Below are positions 11,888-20,794 of a stretch of DNA of 64,000 bases, piece after piece. A program made the position numbers and the translations under genes. The first letter of the stretch is position 1. The number at the start of each line of letters is the position of its first letter. Origin of the DNA: Synechococcus sp. M44_DOE_062 (GTDB lineage: Bacteria > Cyanobacteriota > Cyanobacteriia > Thermostichales > Thermostichaceae); assembly GCA_015295985.1 (NCBI GenBank), contig DVDX01000022.1, positions 1 through 64,000 of the forward strand, in the 5' to 3' direction. The notes under the pieces are model-generated. The model had not been told where the DNA came from. It ran no database searches and saw nothing but the letters and a program-made list of their open reading frames with translations.

Positions 11888-12271
11888 CTATTTCTTGGCA
11901 GGAGCTTTTTTCTTGCCGGCCACCGTTTTCCTGACCCCCTTGCGGGTGCGGGCGTTGGTGCGGGTGCGCTGACCGCGCACGGGCAGATTCAGGCGATGGC
12001 GACGACCTCGATAGGTGCCGATGTCAATCAGCCGCTTGATGTTCATCGCCTCCTGGCGGCGCAGATCCCCTTCCACCTGGTATTCGCCCTCCACCACCGT
12101 CCGTAGGGCGGCTACCTCAGCGTCGGTGAGGTCGCGGGTACGAGTATCGGGATTGATACCAGTCTTCGCCAAGATTTGGCGGGAGCGGGTTAGCCCAATG
12201 CCATAGATGTAGGTGAGGGCAATTTCCACTCGCTTTTCTCGGGGGATGTCAACTCCCGCAATCCGTGCCAT
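11888..12271 (-). CDS. rpsM: 30S ribosomal protein S13
   Basis: 127-aa head protein of the small subunit that contacts P-site tRNA and the inter-subunit bridge. [20 protein letters not shown] and the basic tail [20 protein letters not shown] identify it. It carries a Lys/Ala-rich end (KKKAPAKK) slightly longer than usual. It starts about 240 bp after rpmJ; that gap shows no gene. Confidence 0.98.
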   Translation of the reverse strand: MARIAGVDIPREKRVEIALTYIYGIGLTRSRQILAKTGINPDTRTRDLTDAEVAALRTVVEGEYQVEGDLRRQEAMNIKRLIDIGTYRGRRHRLNLPVRGQRTRTNARTRKGVRKTVAGKKKAPAKK

Positions 12272-12510
12272 AGTCAGGGGTACCTTACCAAAGCAAAATC
12301 AAATCAAACCAACTCGAACAAACTTGTCCAGAAGGATAGGATTGAGTTGCCTACCTGAGATGGGATCCTCATTCCGGGGGATGTGGCCGTGGCGATGCTG
12401 GTCTTGGGATCTATGCCCACCGAGAGGTCTAGCCAACGTTTTGCTCAGTTGTGTTGGGATCCCTTGCCTTTGTCTCCCGCTGCAGGCTGAACCCACCTGC
12501 CATCGAACCT

Positions 12511-12627
12511 CTAGCCCTGCCGCTGCTTGTGCTTCGGGTTGGAAGAACAAATCACCATCACCCGACCGTGACGGCGGATAACTCGGCATTTTTCACAGAT
12601 CCGACGGACGGAAGGCCGCACCTTCAT
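12511..12627 (-). CDS. rpmJ: 50S ribosomal protein L36
   Basis: 38-residue protein. It begins [20 protein letters not shown] and ends with the C-terminal [11 protein letters not shown]. The zinc ligands are the Cys pair CEKC, a later Cys and the His near the end. One extra Ser (CSSNP) relative to the usual 37-aa form is present. It is the first gene of the minus-strand ribosomal cluster. In most cyanobacteria infA, adk and secY precede it, but here a divergent gene starts only 165 bp away. Confidence 0.93.
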   Translation of the reverse strand: MKVRPSVRRICEKCRVIRRHGRVMVICSSNPKHKQRQG

Positions 12628-12791
12628 GGTTGATCCTGACAAAACCAGCGAATATCCATTCTATGTTGGTCTGGGCAGCCTGTCAAAATGTGTTTGGGTT
12701 TGCTGACACTCAGCGGACAGTTGGGTTGGCTATGCTGGTTGAGCAAGGCTCTCTTGAGTCAAAGCAGGCGCAGCAGTGGAGGGAGAAGGCC

Positions 12792-14810
12792 ATGCGGTGG
12801 CAATGGCTGGTTGTGCTGGGCGGTGTGCTGGGGCTGGGATCCCCTGTGTTGGGGCAAGGGATCCCTTTGCCGGCAGCGGGCTCTTCCTCTACAGTGGGGA
12901 ACTTGGCTACGAACGGGAACGGCCCGAGAACAGAGGGGGACTGGCTTCTGCCCTTGCGCAGCTCCGCCGATCGCATCGATGGGGTACCCAGTCGGGGCTG
13001 GGTTGCGGTTGGGCTGTTGGAGGAGCAGGCGGTGACTCTGCTGGATGGGGCCAGCGGGGATCCCTTGTGGCAGGTGGCAGTGGGGTTTGCCCCCAGCGTG
13101 GTGCGGGTGGATGAGGCGCGGCAGGTGGTGTATGCCTCTGGCCCCAATGCTCCTGGGTTGGTGGCCCTCGATCTGCTGACGGGGGAGCTGATTCAGGCCT
13201 ATGGGCTGCCGGCAGGGGTTTTGGATATTGCCGTGGATGCGGCCACAGGGCGGGTTTTCGCTTCCATGCCTTCTGCCCAAAGTCTGGCGGTGATGGCTGC
13301 TCCCCTGCGCGTCAGTGGTGCGCAAAGTGACCCCTCAGAGCAGCCGCAAGCTCGCAATTTGCCGATGCCCGGCCCCCCCTTGGCGCTGGCCTATGATGCG
13401 CAGCGGGGATCCCTGTTTGTGGGCCTAGCCGGGGAGGATCCCCTCAGTTTGCTGGTGGTCAACCCAGACAATGGGGAGCTGTTGGCCCGTTGGCGGGGCG
13501 GTCATACTCCAGAAGCCATGGCCCTGGATGCGGAACGGCAACGCCTGGTGGTGCTCAACTCCGGCAGCCAAGATCTAACGGTTCTGGATCTGAGCCGCAG
13601 CGGCGAGGCCCTGCAGCGGGTTGGCCTGGATTGGCGACCGACGCGGCTGGCCCTTTCCCCGGATGGACGTTGGGCTTACGTGACCTCCCGCGATAGCGAC
13701 CGCCTGCAACTGGTGGATTTGCAGACGGGGCGATTGGCAGCCTCACTGCGGCTGCAGGGACAACCCACAGGTCTGGTGATGTTGAACGGTCGGGATCTGT
13801 GGGTGGTGGCAGCAGGGATCCCGGCTTTGCGCCGTTTGCCGAATGTGGAAGCCCAAGCTGTCGCTATGCAGCGCTCTCGCGAACAGGCGACCCTTGCCGT
13901 CCGCAATGGCGGGACGGAGTCCTCGAATGGGGGAGCAAGCCAGCAGGAAGGAGTGGGTGTGGTAACCGGGCGGGTGCTGGATATCGCCGGCCAACCGGTT
14001 CAGACGGGGGTTTTGCACTTGGCCGCCACGACAACCCAACCCAGGCAAACCGTTCGCATTGCTGCCGACGGCACTTACGTGTTGCCGGAACTGCCGGCTG
14101 GCCTGTATTTGGTGGATGTGGAGGTACCGGGTTTTCCATTGACCAGCACCCAGGTGGAAGTCCGGGCCGGCTTTGTCTCCACTCAGGATATTCGTCTGCC
14201 GCCGGGGGAACCGACCCGCCAGCCGGAGGGCATTGGCCTTTTGCCGGATGAACCCGTTTACTCGGATGAGCTGGCCCGCCACCTGAGCATGGCCCTGAAG
14301 GAGTTGCAGCCCCAGCGACCGGTGCTGCTCTTGAAGGGGCCTTTGGGGCCGGATCCTCGGTTTGAGCCGCTTCTGCCCCTCACCCAGGGCCTGACTTTGT
14401 TGGATCGGGATGAGCGCTACACCTCCGACTTGGCGAAGCTGAAGGTGATTGGGGATGCCCTGGGATTGCGCTACATCCTTTTGACCCAGATGCAGATCTC
14501 GCGGGACTACAACCGCCAGGGCAACTCTCTGCTGAATACAGCCTTACGCTTTTTGGCCCCGACGGTGCCGGTGGAAATCCCCAATTTCACCCCCAACCAG
14601 TTGCGCAGCCGTGGGGTGGTGGTGGTGGTGGACTTGCAGAGGGATCGACCGGGGGATCGGGCTCGCTACTACGAAGCCTATGGGCGGGATGATGTGGGCG
14701 GGGATCCGATGTTTGAAGATGCGGCAGCGGGCCTGTTTCGGCTGCAGGTGCGCAACATGGTGCCGATGTTTGTCCAACAATGGCAAGCCAACAACCCCTT
14801 TTCGGGGTGA
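12792..14810 (+). CDS. Exported beta-propeller protein with carboxypeptidase-regulatory-like domain
   Basis: 672-aa predicted secreted or periplasmic protein. The ATG at 12792 has a good ribosome site (GGGAGAAGG) and opens a signal peptide (MRWQWLVVLGGVLGLG, likely cut after VLG). Residues ~40-350 contain repeated blades of the YVTN/NHL kind, such as LALSPDGRWAYVTSRDSD and LVVLNSGSQDLTVLDL. Then comes a Ser/Asn-rich linker and a carboxypeptidase-regulatory-like/CNA-B type domain (GRVLDIAGQPVQ to LPELPAGLYLVDVEVPGF). The last ~200 residues form an unnamed domain. No catalytic residue is recognised; a scaffold or ligand-binding role is inferred. The next gene shares the regulatory-like domain and probably the operon. 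A short dispersed repeat encodes part of the linker (RNGGTESSN). Confidence 0.75.
   Translation: MRWQWLVVLGGVLGLGSPVLGQGIPLPAAGSSSTVGNLATNGNGPRTEGDWLLPLRSSADRIDGVPSRGWVAVGLLEEQAVTLLDGASGDPLWQVAVGFAPSVVRVDEARQVVYASGPNAPGLVALDLLTGELIQAYGLPAGVLDIAVDAATGRVFASMPSAQSLAVMAAPLRVSGAQSDPSEQPQARNLPMPGPPLALAYDAQRGSLFVGLAGEDPLSLLVVNPDNGELLARWRGGHTPEAMALDAERQRLVVLNSGSQDLTVLDLSRSGEALQRVGLDWRPTRLALSPDGRWAYVTSRDSDRLQLVDLQTGRLAASLRLQGQPTGLVMLNGRDLWVVAAGIPALRRLPNVEAQAVAMQRSREQATLAVRNGGTESSNGGASQQEGVGVVTGRVLDIAGQPVQTGVLHLAATTTQPRQTVRIAADGTYVLPELPAGLYLVDVEVPGFPLTSTQVEVRAGFVSTQDIRLPPGEPTRQPEGIGLLPDEPVYSDELARHLSMALKELQPQRPVLLLKGPLGPDPRFEPLLPLTQGLTLLDRDERYTSDLAKLKVIGDALGLRYILLTQMQISRDYNRQGNSLLNTALRFLAPTVPVEIPNFTPNQLRSRGVVVVVDLQRDRPGDRARYYEAYGRDDVGGDPMFEDAAAGLFRLQVRNMVPMFVQQWQANNPFSG
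13861..13924 (+). repeat. Two copies of a ~25-bp dispersed repeat inside a coding region
   Basis: One copy at 13861-13888 contains CTCTCGCGAACAGGC, shared with the copy at 14941-14970. The second, at 13897-13924, contains GGCGGGACGGAGTCC, shared with copies at 24908 and 53375. Both are read through in frame within the linker of the 672-aa exported protein. Confidence 0.6.
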
Positions 14811-14898
14811 GGATCCCTGCAGCAGGATTCTGTCCTGTTCACCTCAGGGGTGGGGAGCAGAATAGAACCGACTGCTATTGTCGGATGCAGCCTTCGCC

Positions 14899-15960
14899 AT
14901 GCCTCTTTTCTTCTTCCATCCTCTCCGGCGCAGGATCAGCTATCGCTACGCGACGCTCTCGCGAACAGGCAGTCTGGCCCTCTGCGGCTGGTTGGCACTG
15001 GCTTCAGGAGCGCTGGCTCAGGCTCCGGCCACCCCCATTCCCCGGTTGACGCCGTTGTTTCCCCTCCAAGACAAAGGGCAGCCCCAAGGAACAGCACGGC
15101 TGGTGGGGCAGGTGAGCAACAGCGTGGGACAACCTGTGGCGGGGGCCCAGGTGCAGTTGGAGGGCATGGAGAACCCCAATCAGCCGATTCAAACCGATGA
15201 GCGGGGCGCTTTTGAGCTCAACCACGCCCCAGCCGGGCGCCGGATGTTGACGGTGTGGCACCCCGACTATGAAAAGGCAGAGCAGGAGATCCTGCTGCAA
15301 GCGGGCCTGACCACCCCTGTGGATGTGGTTTTGCAGGTGCCCATTCGGCCTCAACCCCGTCGTCGCCTTGGCATTTTGGGGGTGGGAGGGCTAGAGCATA
15401 CCCAACTGTTGGGCCAGCGTCTGGCCATAGAGGCAGTGCGTCTGGGCTTGATCCCCAACGGCGAGAAGGTGGTGCCTCTGGACAATCGTCGCATTCAGCC
15501 CATTTTGCAGAAGGTGGGCTGGCCCATCTACGAGCTGTTTGAGTGGGATCGCCGCAAGCCCGAAGCGGTGGGCCAATTTTTCGATTACCTGGGCCTGGAA
15601 GCCATCGTCATTGCCCGTGTCGATGTCCTCACCCGACCGGCTTCACCAACAGAGCTGAGCCTGCGTTCCCGCAGCCGCCTGGAACTGTGGCGGTTTGATG
15701 AGCAAGGCAACCTGGTGGTGGATATCCTGGCCGAGGCCGGTCGCGATCAGGTGGAGCGGGGTAACCTCAATGCTGCCGAGTTGGCCCAGCTTTATCAAAT
15801 CCAAGTGACCCAAATGGCTGCTGAGGTGGGATCCCGCTGGAAGGAGAATCACCCGCTGGCCCAATACCTAGAACTGGCTCAGGGAGAAGCCCCACCCCCA
15901 CGCTCTCGCCTGGATACGGCTGTGGAGCTGCGCATTCCCCCTGCCACGCCTGCTCCCTAA
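14899..15960 (+). CDS. Exported protein with carboxypeptidase-regulatory-like domain
   Basis: 353-aa predicted secreted protein, 88 bp after the beta-propeller gene and probably co-transcribed. The signal peptide is unusual: after MPLFFFHPLRRRIS comes a segment encoded by a dispersed repeat (YRYATLSRTG), then the hydrophobic core LALCGWLALASGALAQA with a likely AQA cleavage. Residues ~70-150 form a carboxypeptidase-regulatory-like beta-sandwich (GQVSNSVGQPVAGAQVQLEG). The remainder resembles, in layout, the C-terminal domain of the upstream protein. A TTG seven codons upstream (14878) is an alternative start. Enzyme motifs were not seen; partner of the upstream product by inference. Confidence 0.7.
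   Translation: MPLFFFHPLRRRISYRYATLSRTGSLALCGWLALASGALAQAPATPIPRLTPLFPLQDKGQPQGTARLVGQVSNSVGQPVAGAQVQLEGMENPNQPIQTDERGAFELNHAPAGRRMLTVWHPDYEKAEQEILLQAGLTTPVDVVLQVPIRPQPRRRLGILGVGGLEHTQLLGQRLAIEAVRLGLIPNGEKVVPLDNRRIQPILQKVGWPIYELFEWDRRKPEAVGQFFDYLGLEAIVIARVDVLTRPASPTELSLRSRSRLELWRFDEQGNLVVDILAEAGRDQVERGNLNAAELAQLYQIQVTQMAAEVGSRWKENHPLAQYLELAQGEAPPPRSRLDTAVELRIPPATPAP
14941..14970 (+). repeat. Dispersed repeat inside a signal-peptide region
   Basis: TATCGCTACGCGACGCTCTC followed by GCGAACAGGC. It is closely related to the copy at 13861 and encodes YRYATLSRTG between the basic n-region and the hydrophobic core of the signal peptide. Confidence 0.6.
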
Positions 15961-16058
15961 GTCTCAATCGGCCAGAAAGGGGTGCAGAACAGCTCCGGGG
16001 TCTCTTCTGTTGTCGTGAAAGTGATTTTTCTCTGATTGTCGTAAGCCGTTGAGTTCAT

Positions 16059-18110
16059 CTAGCGACGGCGGGAGGAGCCGCCCGAAGAGTGACGCGAAGA
16101 GCTGCCCCCCGAGGAATGGCGAGAGGAGGAGCCGAAAGAGCCAGAAGAGCGCGAGGAACTGCCCAAGGATCCCGACGATCCCATTCCTGAAGAACGGCCA
16201 AAGCCTTTGCCCCAAGAGGAGTCAGAGTCAAAGACCACAACTGTGCTGCGGCTCCGCCGGTAATGTTCTTGCTCGGCCTGCCACAGGGATTGCTCCAGGC
16301 GATTCAAGGTTTCCTGGCAGCGCCGCAAAGCGGTTTGAGCTCGCTCTATCTCTTGCTCCGCCTGCTCGAAGTTTTGCTCGGAGAGGCTGTTCCAGCGCTG
16401 GATGGCCGGGATCCCTTCTTGGCTCACGTAGAGGAGTAGCCGCCTCGCTTCTTCAAGGGCTTTTCGATCCTCATCTGACGGGTGGCGGTAGAAGCCGGCA
16501 GGGCCGTACACATGGGTCATGCGGCGATCCAGGTCGGGTAGGCGTTGCCTAAGGGTTTGGAGCTGAGTCTGAATTCGACCGAGTTCGGTCTGGTTTTTCT
16601 GGTGTTGCTGGATGTAGGCGCGGCTGTGGCTCTCTAGGCTGTCGATGGCTCTGCGCAGGTCAGGGAGGGCGTCGGGAAGGGATCCCAGGGCAGCCTCCAG
16701 TTGGGCCAGGTTGCCGGCTTGCTGGGGGAAGCGGTAGCCCTGGTGTTGCCAGGTTTGCAGTTGAGCCAAAAGATCCAGCAAGCGGCTCCCGGCTTCGGCA
16801 AGCTCTAACCCATCCAGATCCAGGCCATTTTGCTGCAGAGATCGAACTTGGCCGAGTAGCCCGGCCAGACCAGAGAGAAGAGGGGTCGGGATCCCGGTAG
16901 GGGCTTGGCGCAGCTGGTCTTCCAAGGTGGCCAGCTTGGCGGAGAGCAGGGCGGAGGCCTTTTGTAGGCGATCCAGCTCCCGTTGCACTTGGTCGATCAG
17001 TCCAAGAATGCCATCGGCATCCAATTGGTCTGGATCCACCCGCAGCAGATTGACCTTCAGGGGACGACCTTCCAACTGTTGGTGTAGGTCTTGCAGTTGG
17101 CGCAGCAGGGATCCGCCTTCCTCAGTTGGGTCGGAGGGCAGAAACTGAACCGGGTTGAGCAGGGTTTGCAGTTGCTCCTCAGTGAGGTTGAGCAGATGCT
17201 TGCGGCTGCCCACCAGGCTGACGTAGAGGCGTTCCCAGGCTTCCACCAGTTGCTCCAGCTCTGCGAGGGTGGTGGGAGTTTGGTCAGCGAGCTGTCCCTG
17301 CGCCAAAAAAGCTTGCCTGAGAGCACGCCGACAGGCTTGCAGGGTGTCGAGGATGCGGGATCCCAAATGGGGATAGCGCTCCCCTCCCAGGATTAGATAG
17401 AGCCGGTAAAAGATCGTCTCCTCCGGCTTGTCGCTGGGCAACAGGCCTTCTAGGGCCAAGAGCAGGGTGGCCACAGGAGCTCGCAAGGCTTGGATCTGGT
17501 TTTGCAGTTGTCTGCGGCGACGCTGCCTGCGCCAGTACATCGTGCCGCCGATCACCCCTGCGGCACCTGCCCCCACCCCTGCCAACGGCCAGGGCGAAGG
17601 CGGAGGCGGGTAGGTCAGAAGATAGCTCTCCCGCAGGCCGGCAACCAGCGCTTGCGAGGGATCCCCGCGGCGGAGCAGGTCGCGCACCGCGGCCCTAATG
17701 CGTTCGTACTCGCGGTCGGCAGTGTCGAGACGGGTGCCGTAGAGGGCTTCGCCGTAGGTGATGTTGAACCCCCAAGGCAGGGAAGTATCGGTGCTGGCGG
17801 CCACGGTCAAACCACTGCGATCGTAAAAGTCTGCCTGCGACAGATCCCGCAGCCCGGCCTCCGCCTCCACGCGATCCAAACGTTCAAACCAAGCCTGTTC
17901 TGAGGGATCTCGCGCATCGGTGAGGTAAACTAGCACTCGAAAGCCTTTTGTTGCCTAGGGAGCAGCCGCCTCGCAAACTTGGTCAGCATCCACTGCCAAC
18001 CTGGACTCAAGGCGCAGGGCGGCGTAGGGGCAGGTGGCCCCTTGAGCTTGAGCAGGGTCGGGAGTGAGTAGCCACGCCAGCATCAACAGAAGAGCGACAA
18101 GAAACTGCAT
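16059..18110 (-). pseudogene. Secreted TPM-like coiled-coil membrane protein, interrupted by an in-frame amber codon
   Basis: Read as one frame, 18110 to 16059 encodes ~683 residues. It opens with a signal peptide (MQFLVALLLMLAWLLTP, AQA cleavage), then CPYAALRLESR and VCEAAAP, a TAG codon at 17957-17955, and continues without frame change (ATKGFRVLVYLTD). This N-terminal domain resembles the TPM_phosphatase fold of exported cyanobacterial proteins. The ORF downstream of the stop can start only at GTG 17936 (625 aa) and would lack the signal peptide. Further on come a TM helix (LAGVGAGAAGVIGGTMYW), a long Leu/Gln-rich coiled coil (~150-560) and a Ser/Gly/Arg tail. A single C-to-T change in a CAG codon would explain the stop. 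Nonsense mutation, sequencing error or readthrough remain open. Confidence 0.7.
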
Positions 18111-18661
18111 ACCCTTGACCCAGCCGACAGTCCACTCTACTCTAGCGCTATGCCCTGGAAAGCTAGGGTAGGGTTGCTGTTCTCAATGTTCTCAGGATCC
18201 AGCCCTTCTGCAGCAGTCCAAAGGAGGAGGAGCAGGATCTAAAGTAGCCGTCTCGTTTGCCGCTGCCCATGACCTCAGAGCCAACCTCTTCTCGGTGAAG
18301 AGCAAGATCCTCTAAAGATCCAGCATCTAGCAAGGCCAGAAGACCTGCTGCTGGGATCCCCTGATGGAGTTCCACAGTCATCACCCTCTGGATCCCTTGT
18401 CCCTCATCCACTCATGCCCAATAGGGATCCCGCTGGAGAGGAAAACACTCGTTGGGCCGACATATAGAACCGGCTTAAAGTTTTGCTCGTCGAGGCTGTT
18501 CCGGTGCTGGTTGCCTTGGCGGTGGGGAGCTTATCGTCCGGGATCCCTTCCGGGCTTATCCAGTAGGGTTGCACACCATTTCCTCGCCTCTGACCGACTT
18601 AGATAGGGCAGGGGGTTTTTGGCCTGTTTCCCCAAGGGTTTTGTCGAGAGAGGACTGGACG
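18111..18661. other. Intergenic region with a degenerate copy of part of the TPM-like gene
   Basis: About 550 bp between divergent genes. An 82-codon open frame (18163-18411, minus) has no recognisable features and was not called. At 18480-18510 a 31-bp segment matches 16371-16401 inside the TPM-like gene at 27 of 31 positions and would encode NSLDEQNF against NSLSEQNF, suggesting a remnant of a duplicated fragment. The last ~100 bp should hold the promoter of the RutA-like gene, but no convincing -35/-10 pair was found. Confidence 0.4.
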
Positions 18662-19717
18662 ATGAGGCATCTGCAGTTTGGGGTGTTTATCCCCATCACC
18701 AACAACGGCTGGATCATCTCGGTGAATTCGCCGCAGTACATGCCAACTTTTGAGCTGAACAAGCAGATCACCCTCTTGGCGGAACGGTATAGTTTTGAAT
18801 TTGTCCTGTCTATGGTGAAGTGGCGGGGGTTTAAGGGGAAAACCCAGTTTTGGGATCACGCCTTGGAGTCTTTTACCCTGATGGCGGGCTTGGCAGCGGT
18901 GACGGAAAGGATCCATCTCTACGCTTCGGTGGCTCTGCCTACGCTCCACCCTGCTGTGGCCGCTCGCATGTGTGTCACTCTGGACAGCATCAGCAAAGGA
19001 CGGTTTGGCCTCAACATCGTGACTGGCTGGAACAAGCTGGAATATTCGCAAATGGGCCTGTGGCCGGGGGATGAATACTACAGCTATCGCTACGACTATG
19101 CCACCGAGTATGTGCAGGTGATGAAGCTGCTTTGGGAGCAGGGGCGTGTTTCTTATCAGGGCAAGTATTTTCAGTTGGAAGACTGCGTTTGCCAGCCTCG
19201 CCCTTCGCGGGAGATCCCGATTGTTTGCGCGGGGCACTCGGAGCGGGGCATGCGCTTTACGGCGGAAATGGGCAACCACAACTTCATCTTGGCTCCCGTT
19301 GAAGAGGCTGGTCGCATGAGCGATCGGCTGAAGGAGCTGGGCCAACGGGTGGGACGCACTGTGGGTACCTACGCTTTGTTTACAGTGGTGATGGGAGAAA
19401 CCGACGCAGAAGCCCAAGCTGTTGCAGAGCACTACATGGAAGGGGGAGATATCGAGGCCCTGCTGGGTTGGAAAGGGGCGGCCAACACAGATCCGGTGGG
19501 GGTGAACGTGAAAAGCTACCAGGCAGAGGCATTTATGGGGATCCCAACCCTCATTGGTTCCTATGAAACTGTGGCAAAAGAACTGGATCGCATTGCCAGC
19601 CAAACCAGCATCGATGGGATTCTGTTCACGTTCCCGGATTTTGTGACCGATGTGCAGCAATTTGGGGAGCAGGTCATGCCTCTGTTGAACTGCCGCCCGG
19701 TGCTACAGCCAGTCTGA
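18662..19717 (+). CDS. LLM-class flavin monooxygenase, RutA-like
   Basis: 351-aa FMN-dependent luciferase-like monooxygenase. The closest remembered family is RutA (pyrimidine oxygenase), seen in FGVFIPITNNGWIIS, GRFGLNIVTGWNKLEY and PIVCAGHSERGMRF. Known RutA opens the uracil ring using O2 and reduced FMN supplied by RutF. No rutB-F genes flank it, so the substrate may be another nitrogen heterocycle or a sulfonate. The start at ATG 18662 is supported by MRHLQFGVF and by the site GAGAGGA; the frame is open 31 codons further upstream. Confidence 0.85.
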   Translation: MRHLQFGVFIPITNNGWIISVNSPQYMPTFELNKQITLLAERYSFEFVLSMVKWRGFKGKTQFWDHALESFTLMAGLAAVTERIHLYASVALPTLHPAVAARMCVTLDSISKGRFGLNIVTGWNKLEYSQMGLWPGDEYYSYRYDYATEYVQVMKLLWEQGRVSYQGKYFQLEDCVCQPRPSREIPIVCAGHSERGMRFTAEMGNHNFILAPVEEAGRMSDRLKELGQRVGRTVGTYALFTVVMGETDAEAQAVAEHYMEGGDIEALLGWKGAANTDPVGVNVKSYQAEAFMGIPTLIGSYETVAKELDRIASQTSIDGILFTFPDFVTDVQQFGEQVMPLLNCRPVLQPV

Positions 19718-19777
19718 CCAGGTCAGCGGCGCGGTTCCCCCATAGCACTTTGCTTCTGAGGCTAGCTTTCCCATTGG

Positions 19778-20365
19778 CTATTTCTGCCGGGGATCCCCCC
19801 TGGTTGCCCGCAGGACTCTGTCCCACCGGCGCGAAAGGGCGAGCCATCCCAGTTTTAAGGCCGGCCCCAGCACCTGCCAGCCGCGAAACCGAACCACCAG
19901 GGATCCCTGCCCGTGCCAACCGATGCGGGTGAAGGTCAAGCGCAGGTGTTGAGCCAGCGGAAGAGGTAGAGCGGCGATCAGCCCCAAGCATTGCCCCGTC
20001 AACGCCGGATCGGCAAAGCCAATTTCTACGCCGCCTTGCCAGGATTGGATGCGAAGTTGCTTGCCCAGCTTCCACAGGTAGGGCCAATAACACTGCCAAT
20101 CTCCGGGGGAGCAATGTTCTCCCCGCTGTACCGGCCAACGCCCGCGAAGGCGCAGGGATCCCCAACGCCATTCCCAGCCACGGCGGCTGCCCCGCACGGC
20201 CCAGCCCCCCCACCCGTGCCATTTCCAGATCCAGGCAAGGGGGCCCTGCCAGGGTTTGCGGTAGCGCACAATGAGCTGTTGAGGCCAGAAGAAGAGAGTT
20301 CCCAGGAAGCCGGCTAGCAGCAATCCCAAAGGACTCCATCCCGCTAACGCGAACAGCTTGAGCAC
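19778..20365 (-). CDS. DUF2953-like membrane-anchored protein
   Basis: 195 aa with an N-terminal hydrophobic helix (SPLGLLLAGFLGTLFFW) and a Trp-rich body. The motif GFADPALTGQCLGL resembles the G-x-x-DPA-x-TG hallmark of DUF2953 proteins, otherwise best known from spore-formers. Its start overlaps the 3' end of the thioesterase gene by 22 bp, so the two are likely co-translated. A competing frame (19674-20339) is open on the same strand but lacks any recognisable motif. Function unknown. Confidence 0.65.
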   Translation of the reverse strand: MLKLFALAGWSPLGLLLAGFLGTLFFWPQQLIVRYRKPWQGPLAWIWKWHGWGGWAVRGSRRGWEWRWGSLRLRGRWPVQRGEHCSPGDWQCYWPYLWKLGKQLRIQSWQGGVEIGFADPALTGQCLGLIAALPLPLAQHLRLTFTRIGWHGQGSLVVRFRGWQVLGPALKLGWLALSRRWDRVLRATRGDPRQK

Positions 20366-20766
20366 CGACTGGGATCCTCCGCCATCAATCCGTAGCGGGC
20401 CAGAAAACGGGGCAAATCGACCACCAGGCAGGTGTAGGATCCCTGCATCACCAGCCGCTCCTGCTGAGTGATCTCGACCTGAAACCGAATGCGTCTTCCC
20501 TCCACGGCCATGACTTCCACCCGAACCTGCAAGGGATCCCCCGCCACCGCTGCCGACCGATGTTCCAAAGCAAAGCGGATCCCGACCGCCGCTTCCTCCG
20601 GCTCATAGAAGGGCTGCAAGGTGTTGTGGCCGCACCGCTCGATCAGCGTCAACAAAGCCGGGGATCCGATCACCTTCACACCGGGGTTGCCCAGGGCCTC
20701 AGCGGTTTGTTCTGGGCCGAGGATCCCTTGCCAGGTGCCAAGGGTGCCTAGGGGAACGGGTTTCAT
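20344..20766 (-). CDS. Hot-dog fold thioesterase (fluoroacetyl-CoA thioesterase-like)
   Basis: 140-aa cytosolic protein. VIGSPALLTLIERCGHNTLQ and the following VGIRFALEHRSAA match the FlK-like/4HBT-like thioesterase group, where Thr, Glu and His in this segment act in acyl-CoA hydrolysis; here the nearby E and H are present. Substrate unknown; such proteins often act as housekeeping thioesterases. Its 3' end overlaps the DUF2953-like gene. A dispersed-repeat copy lies at 20341-20357, spanning its stop and the start of the next gene. Upstream, 28 bp away, is the 550-aa membrane protein on the same strand. Confidence 0.75.
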   Translation of the reverse strand: MKPVPLGTLGTWQGILGPEQTAEALGNPGVKVIGSPALLTLIERCGHNTLQPFYEPEEAAVGIRFALEHRSAAVAGDPLQVRVEVMAVEGRRIRFQVEITQQERLVMQGSYTCLVVDLPRFLARYGLMAEDPSRCSSCSR

Positions 20767-20794
20767 CTCCGCACAACCAGAGTGCTCCGCACCG

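Noticed and set aside
18163-18411. 82-codon minus-strand open frame
   Set aside because: No known motif, no clear ribosome site, and it lies in a region with a degenerate gene fragment.
19674-20339. 221-codon minus-strand frame overlapping the DUF2953-like gene
   Set aside because: Low-complexity Ala/Gly/Arg/Ser sequence; the alternative frame has a TM helix and the GxxDPAxTG motif.
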